NCBI RefSeq assembly: GCF_029255145.1
Contig: NZ_JAPUVQ010000131.1
Location: forward strand, 37,135-101,134
Length of the DNA: 64,000 bases
Direction: 5' to 3'
DNA from: Accumulibacter sp003538495
GTDB taxonomy: Bacteria > Pseudomonadota > Gammaproteobacteria > Burkholderiales > Rhodocyclaceae
Shown: one piece after another, positions 1 to 10,800 of the stretch
How positions within the stretch are numbered: position 1 is the first letter of the stretch
Layout: each line of letters opens with the position of its first letter
Made by a program: the position numbers and the translations under genes
Notes under the pieces: model-generated
Told to the model about the DNA's origin: nothing
Seen by the model: the letters and a program-made list of their open reading frames with translations, nothing else
Database searches by the model: none

Positions 1-219
1 AGGATGTACACCCGTTTCAGCCCGCCGATGCACGGCATCGGCGAATCCAGGATGACGCTCGATGCGCGCTGGATCGGTCCGTGCAAGCCCGGCCAGAAGC
101 CGGGCGACGTGACCATGCCGAGCATGGGAGAAATGAACATCAACGAGATGCTGAAGGACCCCCGGATTCAGGAAATGATGAAGGACCCGAGGGTGCAGGA
201 GCTGATGAAGCAGCAGTAG
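1..219 (+). CDS. DUF3617-like protein, C-terminal part only
   Basis: The reading frame is open from the first base of the window to a TAG at 217-219, so this is the 3' end of a gene that begins outside. The visible ~72 residues contain an ARWIGPCKPGQKPGD segment, which resembles the end of DUF3617-type small secreted proteins (family function unknown). After it come Met-rich, charged near-repeats (LKDPRIQEMMKDPRVQELMKQQ, split as KDPRIQEMM and KDPRVQELM). The signal peptide expected in this family cannot be checked because the N-terminus is missing. It converges with the isomerase gene on the other strand, with a short GC hairpin between them. Confidence 0.6.
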   Translation, partial: RMYTRFSPPMHGIGESRMTLDARWIGPCKPGQKPGDVTMPSMGEMNINEMLKDPRIQEMMKDPRVQELMKQQ

Positions 220-231
220 TAGTGGTAATCG

Positions 232-248
232 CGCCGCCTACGGCGGCG
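232..248. terminator. GC-rich hairpin between convergent genes
   Basis: A perfect 7-bp stem (CGCCGCC/GGCGGCG) with a 3-nt loop lies in the 30-bp gap between two convergent stop codons. Its position fits a bidirectional terminator. There is no T-tract on either side, so it is only a weak candidate for a rho-independent terminator. Confidence 0.3.
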
Positions 249-249
249 G

Positions 250-2598
250 TCAACGATTCTCCAGGCGGTTGTAGTCGAGCAGACCGGCACTGACCGGAGC
301 GAGCTTCAGATGCGCGTCCTGAAGCTCGTCGCTGGCCTGCCAGAAGGCGGGGTCGCTGCGACGAACGACGAAGCGGTCGGCCAGCGCCCGGTAATCCGCC
401 TCCGACGACAAGCCGCCGATGGTGTCGGCCAGGGCCTTGATCTGCGAGCGCTGCAGGCGGTAGATGGCGCTCGGATAGGCGCCGATGAAACCCGGTACGA
501 CGGTCAGCGTGTTCTCTGCCGGCAACAGCTCGAGTCCCTCGCGGAGCAGGCTGGAGACGCTCCGGTGGCCGGTATTGCGCAGCAGGGTGAAGTAGCGCGG
601 CGGCCGCGGCGGATCTTCCAGTCGGACGAAAACCACCTCGGGAATCCACGACAGCGCCGCGCCGCGCAGAGCGGCCAGCGCCGCCAGGTCCTTGCGCAAG
701 GCCGCGTCGGCCACTTGCGAGAGATCGTACTGGTGCTCCAGAACCGGTGCCAGGCGGCTCTGGAGCATGCTGTACAACTCCTGCTGCGGGTCGTCGGTGC
801 GATAGCGGATGCCGGTCTGGACGTCGAAGCTGGCCAGCGTGCCGTAGACATGATCCTTGACCTCCTGGCTGGCACCGCGATACCAGAAGTCACGGACGGC
901 TTTACGGTCGTCGCGCGGCAGGTAGGCGATGAAGTTGAACTCGCCCTCCATCCGCAGGAAATCCATGTACAGCCGCGACAGCAACTGGTGACCGACGTTG
1001 CCATAGACGTCGTAGCCGGCAACCAGCAGGTAGTGGATACGTTCGAGCAGTCCATAGCCGATCACCCACGCCGTTTTCGGCGGGCCGCCGACCAGGCCCT
1101 TGACCACCGAAGCGTTATCGAAGTGGCGGAAGACGGTCAGCGCCGCATTCGGGTTGTTGCCGTCACCGTTCCAGATCCACTGCAGCGTCGGCCCGGTGCT
1201 GGTCGCCGCGTAGTGATCGAGGAATTTCGACTTGGCCTGCAGGTATTTGGCTTGCAGTTTGGCGTAGTCACGCCAGGGGCCGATGACCTTGGCGTCACTG
1301 CCCTGCGCCGCCGGCAAGGCGAGCAGACTGGATTCGCGGTCCAGGAACTCGCCGGCCTTGCCCTGCAGGTCGGTATCGGCAAGAAAGAACACCCAGAAGC
1401 GATCCTCGATGACGTTCAACGCCACCTGGCCGCGACAGACCGGCCCCTTGATGAAGCCCATGATGGTGAACTCCGCCTCGTCGCGCATGAATTGATAGCG
1501 CGCGGAGGTCGGTAGCGCCTGGAAGGTCACGAAAGGATTGGACGCCACCTGCAACGCATAGGACGGAAGCTCGTCGACCGCGTAGTCGGGGTCGAGAAAG
1601 ATCTGCCGCCAGCGTGCCATGCGCTTGGCACCGAGCGCGTACGGCAAATGGGTCTTGTCGACGATCGTCTCCTGTTCGCGCTCCAGGCGGTAGTAGACGC
1701 GCTCGACCCCCGGGTCGTCATACGGCCGGCGGCTGGCGATCAGGTCGATCGGCTGCCCCGGCGGCGTTCGCGACCGGACCATCCGGAAGTAGTGGTGTTG
1801 GGCGTCACTGTCAAAGTAGAGGTGGGCCAGGAACAGGTGTTCGTAGATGTAGCGACTGACCAGCCGTTGCTTCAGCGAGTCGCCGTTCAGGAACGTCTCC
1901 CAGTCGGCGACCTGCTGGCCAAGCTGCGCCGGCAGCGGCGGCAGCCCCTCGAAAGGCGCCCCGAGTTCGAGCCAACGGCTCAGGGTAGCCAACTGGCCAT
2001 CGCTCAGACCCGGCAGCCCGAAGGGCATCCCCCACAAGGGGTTCTTGCGCTCGAAGGCGTCGTACTCGTCGATCCGCGGGCACTGCTGCGCGCGGTCGAG
2101 CGAGAAGTCGAAGGTCTTGGGCAGGATCGCGGTTGGTGGCAAAGGGTGGTCCTGCTTGAGCTTCAGTGCGCGATACAGCACGCTCGCCGCGAGGTTGGCG
2201 GTCGGCGTCTGCTCGCGCTCGTTGAGTACCGCCGAGAAGCCCTTGGCGCGCCACTGCGAAGTGCTCTGCGCATCGGTGAACAAACGCGACGGCTGGGCCT
2301 CAAGCAGGCGCCCGCTGTCGTAGACCTGCTCCTTGCTGGTGCCGCGGGCGACCCCTTCCCAGGCGGTGAACTTGAGCTGGCACGGACCGTCGTAACACGC
2401 GTGGCAGACCACGCAGCGGCGCTCCAGAATCGGTTGCACATCCTTGCGGTAGGAGAATCCGGGCGGTGGCGCAGCCGGCGTATCGAAGCGCGCCGGGTCG
2501 GGCGAGCCGTACTCCTCGTTGAGCGTGTGCCGGGTCAGCGCGGCGCAGCCGCTGAGCACGACGAGCAAGACGAGCAGCGATTTCCAGGTGATGGTCAT
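250..2598 (-). CDS. cti: Fatty acid cis/trans isomerase (heme-binding, lipoprotein)
   Basis: Encodes 782 residues matching the Cti family, periplasmic c-type heme proteins that convert cis- to trans-unsaturated phospholipid acyl chains to stiffen the membrane under solvent or heat stress. The start at 2598 is chosen because it gives a lipoprotein signal (MTITWKSLL then LSGC lipobox, Cys near residue 17) and has GAGGAA upstream; the frame stays open further upstream but without a plausible signal. A heme motif CVVCH lies near residue 60, followed by more cysteines (CHACYDGPC). The length is close to the usual ~760-790 residues. It is transcribed away from the neighbouring cupin gene, so expression is probably from its own promoter in the 223-bp gap. 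The family assignment is strong; the substrate is inferred from the family. Confidence 0.9.
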   Translation of the reverse strand: MTITWKSLLVLLVVLSGCAALTRHTLNEEYGSPDPARFDTPAAPPPGFSYRKDVQPILERRCVVCHACYDGPCQLKFTAWEGVARGTSKEQVYDSGRLLEAQPSRLFTDAQSTSQWRAKGFSAVLNEREQTPTANLAASVLYRALKLKQDHPLPPTAILPKTFDFSLDRAQQCPRIDEYDAFERKNPLWGMPFGLPGLSDGQLATLSRWLELGAPFEGLPPLPAQLGQQVADWETFLNGDSLKQRLVSRYIYEHLFLAHLYFDSDAQHHYFRMVRSRTPPGQPIDLIASRRPYDDPGVERVYYRLEREQETIVDKTHLPYALGAKRMARWRQIFLDPDYAVDELPSYALQVASNPFVTFQALPTSARYQFMRDEAEFTIMGFIKGPVCRGQVALNVIEDRFWVFFLADTDLQGKAGEFLDRESSLLALPAAQGSDAKVIGPWRDYAKLQAKYLQAKSKFLDHYAATSTGPTLQWIWNGDGNNPNAALTVFRHFDNASVVKGLVGGPPKTAWVIGYGLLERIHYLLVAGYDVYGNVGHQLLSRLYMDFLRMEGEFNFIAYLPRDDRKAVRDFWYRGASQEVKDHVYGTLASFDVQTGIRYRTDDPQQELYSMLQSRLAPVLEHQYDLSQVADAALRKDLAALAALRGAALSWIPEVVFVRLEDPPRPPRYFTLLRNTGHRSVSSLLREGLELLPAENTLTVVPGFIGAYPSAIYRLQRSQIKALADTIGGLSSEADYRALADRFVVRRSDPAFWQASDELQDAHLKLAPVSAGLLDYNRLENR

Positions 2599-2821
2599 GA
2601 GCGGATTCCTCGGCGGTTGCGCAGCGCTGGTGGCCGCTGGCCGGCAGTCCACGCCGGCAACGGTTGGAGCATACCCAATCCGACGGTCGCTGCGCCAGTT
2701 CCCGGCCTTGCCGTCCTGGGCTACCATCCCACGGTGATCGCCGGCATTGCCGCGCCACCGCCGGCTTCGCCGCGACGCGCAGCACTCGCCACCCTGCCCA
2801 CTCGATGCCATCCGCCGCCCG

Positions 2822-3160
2822 ATGAACAACGTCTTCGCCGAACTGCCGCTGTCCCCGATGCCCGCCGAGCAGCTGCTGGAACTGCTCGCCCAGCCGGGCC
2901 TCAGGATCGAACGCATCGTCTCGACCGGCCAGTCCAGCCCGCCCGGTTTCTGGTACGAACAAGCGCTGGGTGAATGGGTCCTGCTGCTTCAGGGAGAGGC
3001 CCTGCTGCGCTTCGAGGACGAGCCGCAGGCGCGGCACCTAAAGGCCGGCGACTACGTAGACATCGCTCCGCGGCGGCGGCATCGGGTGGACTGGACTCCT
3101 CCCGAGCAGGCCAGCATCTGGCTGGCGGTCCACTACAGATCGGCGGCTGATCGTGGCTGA
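2822..3160 (+). CDS. Small single-domain cupin protein
   Basis: Encodes 112 residues with a single cupin beta-barrel pattern: GFWYEQALGEWVLLLQGEALLRFED, then LKAGDYVDIAPRRRHRVDWT (each shown here as separate motifs of the barrel). It resembles the small cupins annotated as cupin-domain or nucleotide-sugar-isomerase-like proteins. In this sequence the first metal motif is poor in histidine (WYEQALGEW), while the second keeps PRRRHRVDW, so metal binding is uncertain. The start at the ATG at 2822 gives a normal N-terminus for the family; an in-frame upstream start at 2747 would add a basic, low-complexity stretch. It is divergent from cti and converges with ygiQ 11 bp away. The substrate is unknown. 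Confidence 0.75.
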   Translation: MNNVFAELPLSPMPAEQLLELLAQPGLRIERIVSTGQSSPPGFWYEQALGEWVLLLQGEALLRFEDEPQARHLKAGDYVDIAPRRRHRVDWTPPEQASIWLAVHYRSAADRG

Positions 3161-3171
3161 TCCCGGCCGAA

Positions 3172-5397
<2,226 letters not shown>

Positions 5398-5631
5398 GGG
5401 TAGCGAATTCTACAGGAACACCTGGAAGCGCGCCGCCGAGCGTCGGGTTGCACCGGGCAAGCGCATGCATTTGGTAGCGCGACCACTGGCCGTGACCAGC
5501 AAGGGTGTCGCCCCTGTCCGCCGCAAGGGCGGACTCAAGGTTCAGCGCCTGGTCGCCGCCACCTCGGCCACCTTACACGCGCAAGCACTCGGTCCTGCAC
5601 AAGATTGATGCGATTGCCCTGGGCTGCAAGC
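5398..5631. other. Intergenic region between ygiQ and tRNA-Val
   Basis: No convincing gene is seen. The only clear structure is a hairpin with a 7-bp stem (GTCCGCC at 5516-5522 and GGCGGAC at 5528-5534) and a 5-nt loop, without a T-run. The ygiQ promoter (leftward) should lie here, but I cannot pick out convincing -35/-10 boxes. Confidence 0.5.
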
Positions 5632-5659
5632 TTGACTTGATCTTCCTGCGCCGTATAAT
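5632..5659 (+). promoter_or_regulatory. Sigma-70 type promoter for tRNA-Val
   Basis: TTGACT at 5632-5637 and a perfect TATAAT at 5654-5659 are separated by 16 bp. The first base of the tRNA follows the -10 box by 39 bases, a normal leader length for a tRNA gene. The surroundings are markedly less GC-rich than the average for the window. Confidence 0.8.
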
Positions 5660-5698
5660 GCGCACTTCCTCGAAGGCCAGATGGTCCGGCCTTGACGA

Positions 5699-5775
5699 AG
5701 GCGCGTAGCTCAGATGGTTAGAGCACCACCTTGACATGGTGGGGGTCGTTGGTTCGATTCCAATCGCGCCTACCA
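5699..5775 (+). tRNA. tRNA-Val (anticodon GAC)
   Basis: A full cloverleaf can be drawn. The acceptor stem pairs AGGCGCG (5699-5705) with CGCGCCT (5765-5771), followed by discriminator A and an encoded CCA at 5773-5775. The anticodon arm pairs CCACC/GGTGG around the loop TTGACAT, giving anticodon GAC for the valine codon GUC. The T arm has the TTCGATT loop. It is flanked by a strong promoter and a rho-independent terminator, so it is a single-gene transcript. Confidence 0.97.
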
Positions 5776-5808
5776 GAATTCTCAACGAATCTCAGGTAGA
5801 TGCAGTGC

Positions 5809-5836
5809 AAGCCGCCCACGGGCGGCTTTTCTTTTT
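5809..5836 (+). terminator. Rho-independent terminator of tRNA-Val
   Basis: A perfect 8-bp stem AAGCCGCC/GGCGGCTT (5809-5816 with 5821-5828), loop CACG, runs directly into TTTTCTTTTT. It ends transcription about 35 bases after the mature tRNA end. Confidence 0.9.
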
Positions 5837-6166
5837 GGTGCGCGCCGCCGGGCACGCTCACCTGCAGGGGGAAGTCCCCTACTCGCCCGACAAGGGGAGG
5901 ATAAGAACTTGACCAGAACGCGGGGCGCAGAGTAAAACGATGTCACCGCGCGTCGCGGCGCTCCCGCCGTCCCGATTCGCGAGGAACACACCAGAGCGCA
6001 CCAGAGCGCACCAGCGCGCACGACAGCACGGCAAGTTCGTGTCGGTCGACGGTGAATTGCCTGATAATTTCCGGCATGTCCACCGTCCCCCGAACACCCC
6101 GCCGAGCGGCCGTGGGGTTCGCGGCTTCCATGGGTCAAACCGGTCAGTGAAAAAAGGCAGCCCACG
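5837..6166. other. Intergenic region before the DUF1254 gene
   Basis: No supported gene. At 5991-6020 a 10-bp unit (CCAGAGCGCA) occurs twice and then once with one change (CCAGCGCGCA), a short tandem repeat of no obvious meaning. The promoter of the downstream lipoprotein gene should be here, but no strong boxes are evident. Confidence 0.4.
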
Positions 6167-7672
6167 ATGATCATCGAGACCAGACTCGCTCGCCGCCTCA
6201 CGGCGCTTGCGCTCACCGTCCTGAGCCTGACCGCCTGCGGCCAGAAGACCCCCGAACCAGCCGCCAGCGCGGACGCCGCCAAAGCCCCGTCGGCACAGCA
6301 GGCGCAACAACAGGCCGAAGCGGCGGCGGCCAGGGAACAGGAAGCGCGTGAAATCGCTGTCGACGCGTACATCTTCGGCTACCCGCTGGTGACCATGGAG
6401 ATGACGCGGCGGGTAATGACCAACGTCGAGGCCCCCGCAGGCAGCCATGCCCCGATGGGCCAATTCGTGCGCATGCGCGAGTACCCGACGGCCGCCTTCA
6501 CGGACGTCACCGCCCCCAACGCCGACACCCTCTACACCACCGTATGGCTGGACGTATCCCGGCAACCCTGGATCGTCAGCCAGCCGGACATGCGGGGCCG
6601 CTACTTCCTGATGCCGATGCTCGATGGCTGGACGACGGTCTTCGCCGCACCCGGCAAGCGTACCACCGGCACCGCCGCCCGGAAGTACGCGATCACCGGC
6701 CCGGGCTGGCAAGGCAAGCTGCCGGTCGGCGTCACCGAGTACAAGTCGCCGACCAGCATCGTCTGGCTGCTCGGACGGATCTATTGTAGCGGCACACCCG
6801 AAGACTACCAGGCGGTACATGCCTTGCAGGACAAGTTCACGGCCGTTCCGCTGAGCACTTACGACCAGCCCTACAGCGTCACCGCCGGCCGCGTGGACGC
6901 CTCGATAAACGAGCAACTGGCGGTGCGCGAGCAGGTCAACCGGCTCGACGCGGTAGCCTACTTCAAGCTGCTCGCTTCGCTGATGGTGACCAACCCGCCG
7001 AGCGCCGACGATGCGCCGATGGTCGCCAGGATGGCCCGGATCGGGCTGATCCCCGGCAACGAGTTCGCGGCGGCGGAACTCGACCCGATGCTCCTCAAGG
7101 GTCTTGCCGAGGCCCCGAGGCTGGCGCAGGAGAAAATCGCGGGGTGGATGAAGGCCGGCGTCGAAGCGGGCGAAAACCGTGAGGAGAACGGCTGGGTGTT
7201 CAGCACCCGGACCGGTGTCTACGGCACCGATTACCTGCAGCGGGCGTTCATTACCGCCATTGGTCTGGGCGCCAACCGGCCGCAGGACGCCGTCTATCCG
7301 ACCTCCGAAGCGGACGCCGATGGCCAGCCGTACAGTGGCGCCAACCAGTACGTTCTGCATTTCGACAAGGGGCAGATGCCGCCCGCCGAGGGCTTCTGGT
7401 CGCTGACCATGTACAACGCCGACTTCTTCTTCGTCGACAACCGTCTGGGCCGCTACACGCTAGGTAGCCGCAGCAAGTTCTCGACGAACAGGGACGGGTC
7501 GGTGGACCTCTACCTGCAGCGCGAGTCGCCGGGCACGGACAAGGAGTCCAACTGGCTGCCGGCGCCGGACGGCAGGTTCATCCTGATGCTCCGCCTGTAC
7601 TGGCCACGCGAGAAGCCGCCGTCGATCCTCGACGGCAGCTGGAAGATTCCGCCGGTCAAGCGCATCGAGTAG
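6167..7672 (+). CDS. DUF1254/DUF1214 domain lipoprotein
   Basis: Encodes 501 residues. The N-terminus is a lipoprotein signal with a LSLTAC lipobox (Cys near residue 24), followed by an Ala/Gln-rich linker to about residue 62. Next comes the DUF1254 pattern (EIAVDAYIFGYPLVTMEMTR; APNADTLYTTVWLDV), and the last ~130 residues have the DUF1214 pattern (GFWSLTMYN, LGRYTLGSRS, DLYLQRESPG, NWLPAPDGRFILMLRLYWPR). Such proteins occur as two-domain envelope or periplasmic proteins in proteobacteria; no biochemical role is established for this type. The ATG at 6167 is preceded by AAAAAGG. It stands alone between the tRNA and the convergent CHAT-lipase gene. Confidence 0.85.
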   Translation: MIIETRLARRLTALALTVLSLTACGQKTPEPAASADAAKAPSAQQAQQQAEAAAAREQEAREIAVDAYIFGYPLVTMEMTRRVMTNVEAPAGSHAPMGQFVRMREYPTAAFTDVTAPNADTLYTTVWLDVSRQPWIVSQPDMRGRYFLMPMLDGWTTVFAAPGKRTTGTAARKYAITGPGWQGKLPVGVTEYKSPTSIVWLLGRIYCSGTPEDYQAVHALQDKFTAVPLSTYDQPYSVTAGRVDASINEQLAVREQVNRLDAVAYFKLLASLMVTNPPSADDAPMVARMARIGLIPGNEFAAAELDPMLLKGLAEAPRLAQEKIAGWMKAGVEAGENREENGWVFSTRTGVYGTDYLQRAFITAIGLGANRPQDAVYPTSEADADGQPYSGANQYVLHFDKGQMPPAEGFWSLTMYNADFFFVDNRLGRYTLGSRSKFSTNRDGSVDLYLQRESPGTDKESNWLPAPDGRFILMLRLYWPREKPPSILDGSWKIPPVKRIE

Positions 7673-7831
7673 ACCCTGATGCGTCCCAAAGCGGCCGCTC
7701 GCTGATCTTTCGTCACCCCGCGCGACACGACTTCAGCGGTTTTCCGGGCAGCACGCGTCGACCTGGAACGTAGCGGGCGCCCGACCGACACCAGCGTGCC
7801 GACCGCCGCGAGGTCCGCCAGCGACCCGCCG

Positions 7832-10800
7832 CTAGCTCTTGCGCGTGGCGCGTCGCCTGCCGGGACCGACCGGGCCTGCCGCCGTCGCTTCGTCGGCAGG
7901 CTCGCGCAGCGGACGATCAAGACGCTGGCAGGCACCCGGGCGTATCTGTTCGGCGAGCGCGATCAAGCGGTCGGCAGCCCGCTGCCAGCCGGGGTCGCCA
8001 CTCGCCAGCTGCCGCGCGTCGCAGAACCTGGACAGCAGGCAAACCTGGGCAGCGACCGAATCGAGTTCTCTCGGCTTGATGCTGAGATGCGACAGCCGCT
8101 CCCGATAGGCGCGTGCAAGCTCGTCAAACACCGCCGCGCCAGCGTCTCCATCGGCCAGCAAACGACGATCGAGCAGGCGCTCGACGAGCAGCGCCTCGGA
8201 CTCCATCACCGCGTCCCAGGGGCTGGCACTGCGCTCGAAAGCATCGCTGGCCGCCCGGCCGGCGTGGCGCGCGAGGTCGATCGCCGCTTGCCGTTCGCCC
8301 TCCGGCGGCAGCAGCAGGGCCTCCAGGGCGAGGCGGTTGAGGGCGTTATAGGGTCGGAAATCCGGCTCTCCCGGCCTCCCCTCGCCCGTCCCGTAAAAGT
8401 CGGCGCTTTCCTGCAAGGCGCGTTTCATCTCTTTCGCCGCCTGGTTGATCTCGGTGCGACTCTTGCCTTTGCGCAGCACTTCGCGCGCAAACAGGCTGGC
8501 CTTGCGCTTGGCTGCGCTACCACGCAAGGCGCAGCGTTCGGCATTGACCGTCCGCGCTGCCCCGTGGTCGCCATCGGCCACCGCCGCGACCAGCGTGTCG
8601 AGGCCCCTCAATCGCGCCAGGGCGCTGTCGATCAGCGCCCCGCCAGGCTCCGCTTCAGCCATCTCCCCCATCAGCGCCTCGATGTTGGCCAGCTGCTCGA
8701 TGTCGCGAATCGGCACCTGGCCGCGACCATCCTCGGCCTGAACGGCAGCAACATAGGCGGCATGCGCGCGCGGATAGTCGCCGAGGTCGGCCCAGAGCGC
8801 CGCCAGCGCCGACTGCACTGCCGATAAGCGCTGCCATTCCGCCGGGCAGCGCTCCTTCAGCAAGCGTTCGAGGCTCTGCACCTCGGCGTCGATCTCACGC
8901 TGCGTTTGCCGTTCTTTGGCGCGCGAGAGGCTGGCGCGCCGGCTGGCCAGTTCGTCAAGCAACTCGTCGGGCGCGGCATAGCCGGCCTGGTCCCTGCGGC
9001 CGCCTGGCAGGCGCGGTTCAGCCAGCCAGCCGGGATCGCCATAAGCCTGATACGCACCCCAGGTAATATCTTCCCGATTGGCATTCCAGACCGCGCGCCT
9101 GGCCTCGTACACCGCCTGCCCAAAGGCGTGACCTTCGAGCAGGAGGCTCTGGTAGAAAGCCTTGCCGAAAATCATCGCGCCTTGATCGTCTACCGCCCAG
9201 CCGGCGACGACCACGCAGCGGACGCCGATATTGATCAGCTCGCGGGCGATACTGGCCGCCAGGCGGTTGCCGTCGCGCACCGTGCGTTCTCCCGAGTCGT
9301 CGGCGGCGCCATCCACCTTGCCGAGGTGGCAACAACTCAGGAAAACCAGTTCGGGCACCGTTTCCATGGCTTCGATCTCGGCGGCGGTAATCAGCAAGCC
9401 ATCGGACAGGACGACGCCGGTGCGCCGCCGTTCATCGGCGTGCAGCTGATCGAAAATGCCGTGCGCCGAAATGTGGAGCACCCGATAGGGCTGCTGATAC
9501 AAGCGCGTCAGCACATCGCAGGCGCGTCGGTCGCTGCCGATTTCCGCCACCACCTGGTAACCGAGCCCCTGCAGCACGCCAGCCACTTCGTAGGCCTCAC
9601 GCTCGGCCCACGGCAAGGCGGGCGGGTTGATGGCATTCGGCCGCTGCGGGTCGGGGAAGGCGGCGACGAAGCCTTCGACCGAGGGATTGCCGACCACGAA
9701 GGCCTTGCGCTGCAGCCCCTGGCGTACCTGCCGGCGGAACTGACCGGCTGCCAGTTGCCTGACCACCGGCGTGCGCAGGGCCAGCGGCAGGCTTTCGCCG
9801 CCAGCGCGCTGGTCATCCGCGAACATCAGCTCCCACGGCAAGTTGGCGGTGTAATCGTCGACCACCAGCACGATCCGTTCGAGCTGTCGCGCGGCGTCCT
9901 TGAAGTCGTGCGGAACCAGCAACTGGAACAGCACACGACCGAAATCCTCTTGCCACACGGCACAATGGATCTGCTGCCGGAGCAGCATTTCGACCAGTCC
10001 CGGTTGCCGCTGCTGGACCACCGACTCGGCGCGGGCACGCTGGCCGACGTAGAGAAAACGCAAACGCTCAGCAATTGCCGTGCGCGGCCTGGGCGCCACC
10101 GGCCGGCCGCCAGCTGTTCTGGCGGCGCTGCTGCCTGACGCCGAGAGGTGATCCGTTGCCGCGTCGGTGACCATCAGACGTGGCCAGTAGCTCGGGTTGC
10201 CGCTGTCGAAAAGACGCCGCCGCAGGCCTTGCCCCTCCTCCAGTTGCGGCCGGCAGATCAACGCCACACCGTAACGCCGGGTCAGGTCGGCGAGCCGTTC
10301 GGGCATCTGGCGCAGCGCATACGCGGCGGTGATCGCCGTGTCCTGATACAGCTCGACGATCTCGAGCCGGCTGACACGGATGTCCAGTCGCGTGGTCTCG
10401 TGGAAGCGCGAATTGGCCTCCATCACCCCGCGCAGCAGCGCCTCCACGGAAGCCGCGACGGTCAGGTTCGCCGACGAGTTGTAGCCGAGCAACAGCGTCG
10501 CCAGCGGCAATTCGCGGGTGTCCTTGCCGAGCACATCGACGACCTGCAGCAAGTAGCGCAGGACGCCGGTGCGCACCGCCTCGGTCAGGTCGGCGACACT
10601 GAGGTTGCCGTCGTAGGCGCCGAGACCGGTGACGACCGCGCCACTGAGACTGCCGCGCCGCCGCTCCTGCTCGGTGGGAGCGCGCAGGACCACCGTCGCC
10701 GCGCCGCGCGGCCCGGCGTAAAGCCCGAGATTGTAACGCTGACCGAGGTCGCCGGCGAGCAATTCGCGGTCGATCAGGGCCTCGGCACCGGCAATCGAGT

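Noticed and set aside
5991..6020. Three copies of a 10-bp unit as a possible CRISPR-like or regulatory array
   Set aside because: The units are directly adjacent without spacers and only three in number, so it is a minor tandem repeat.
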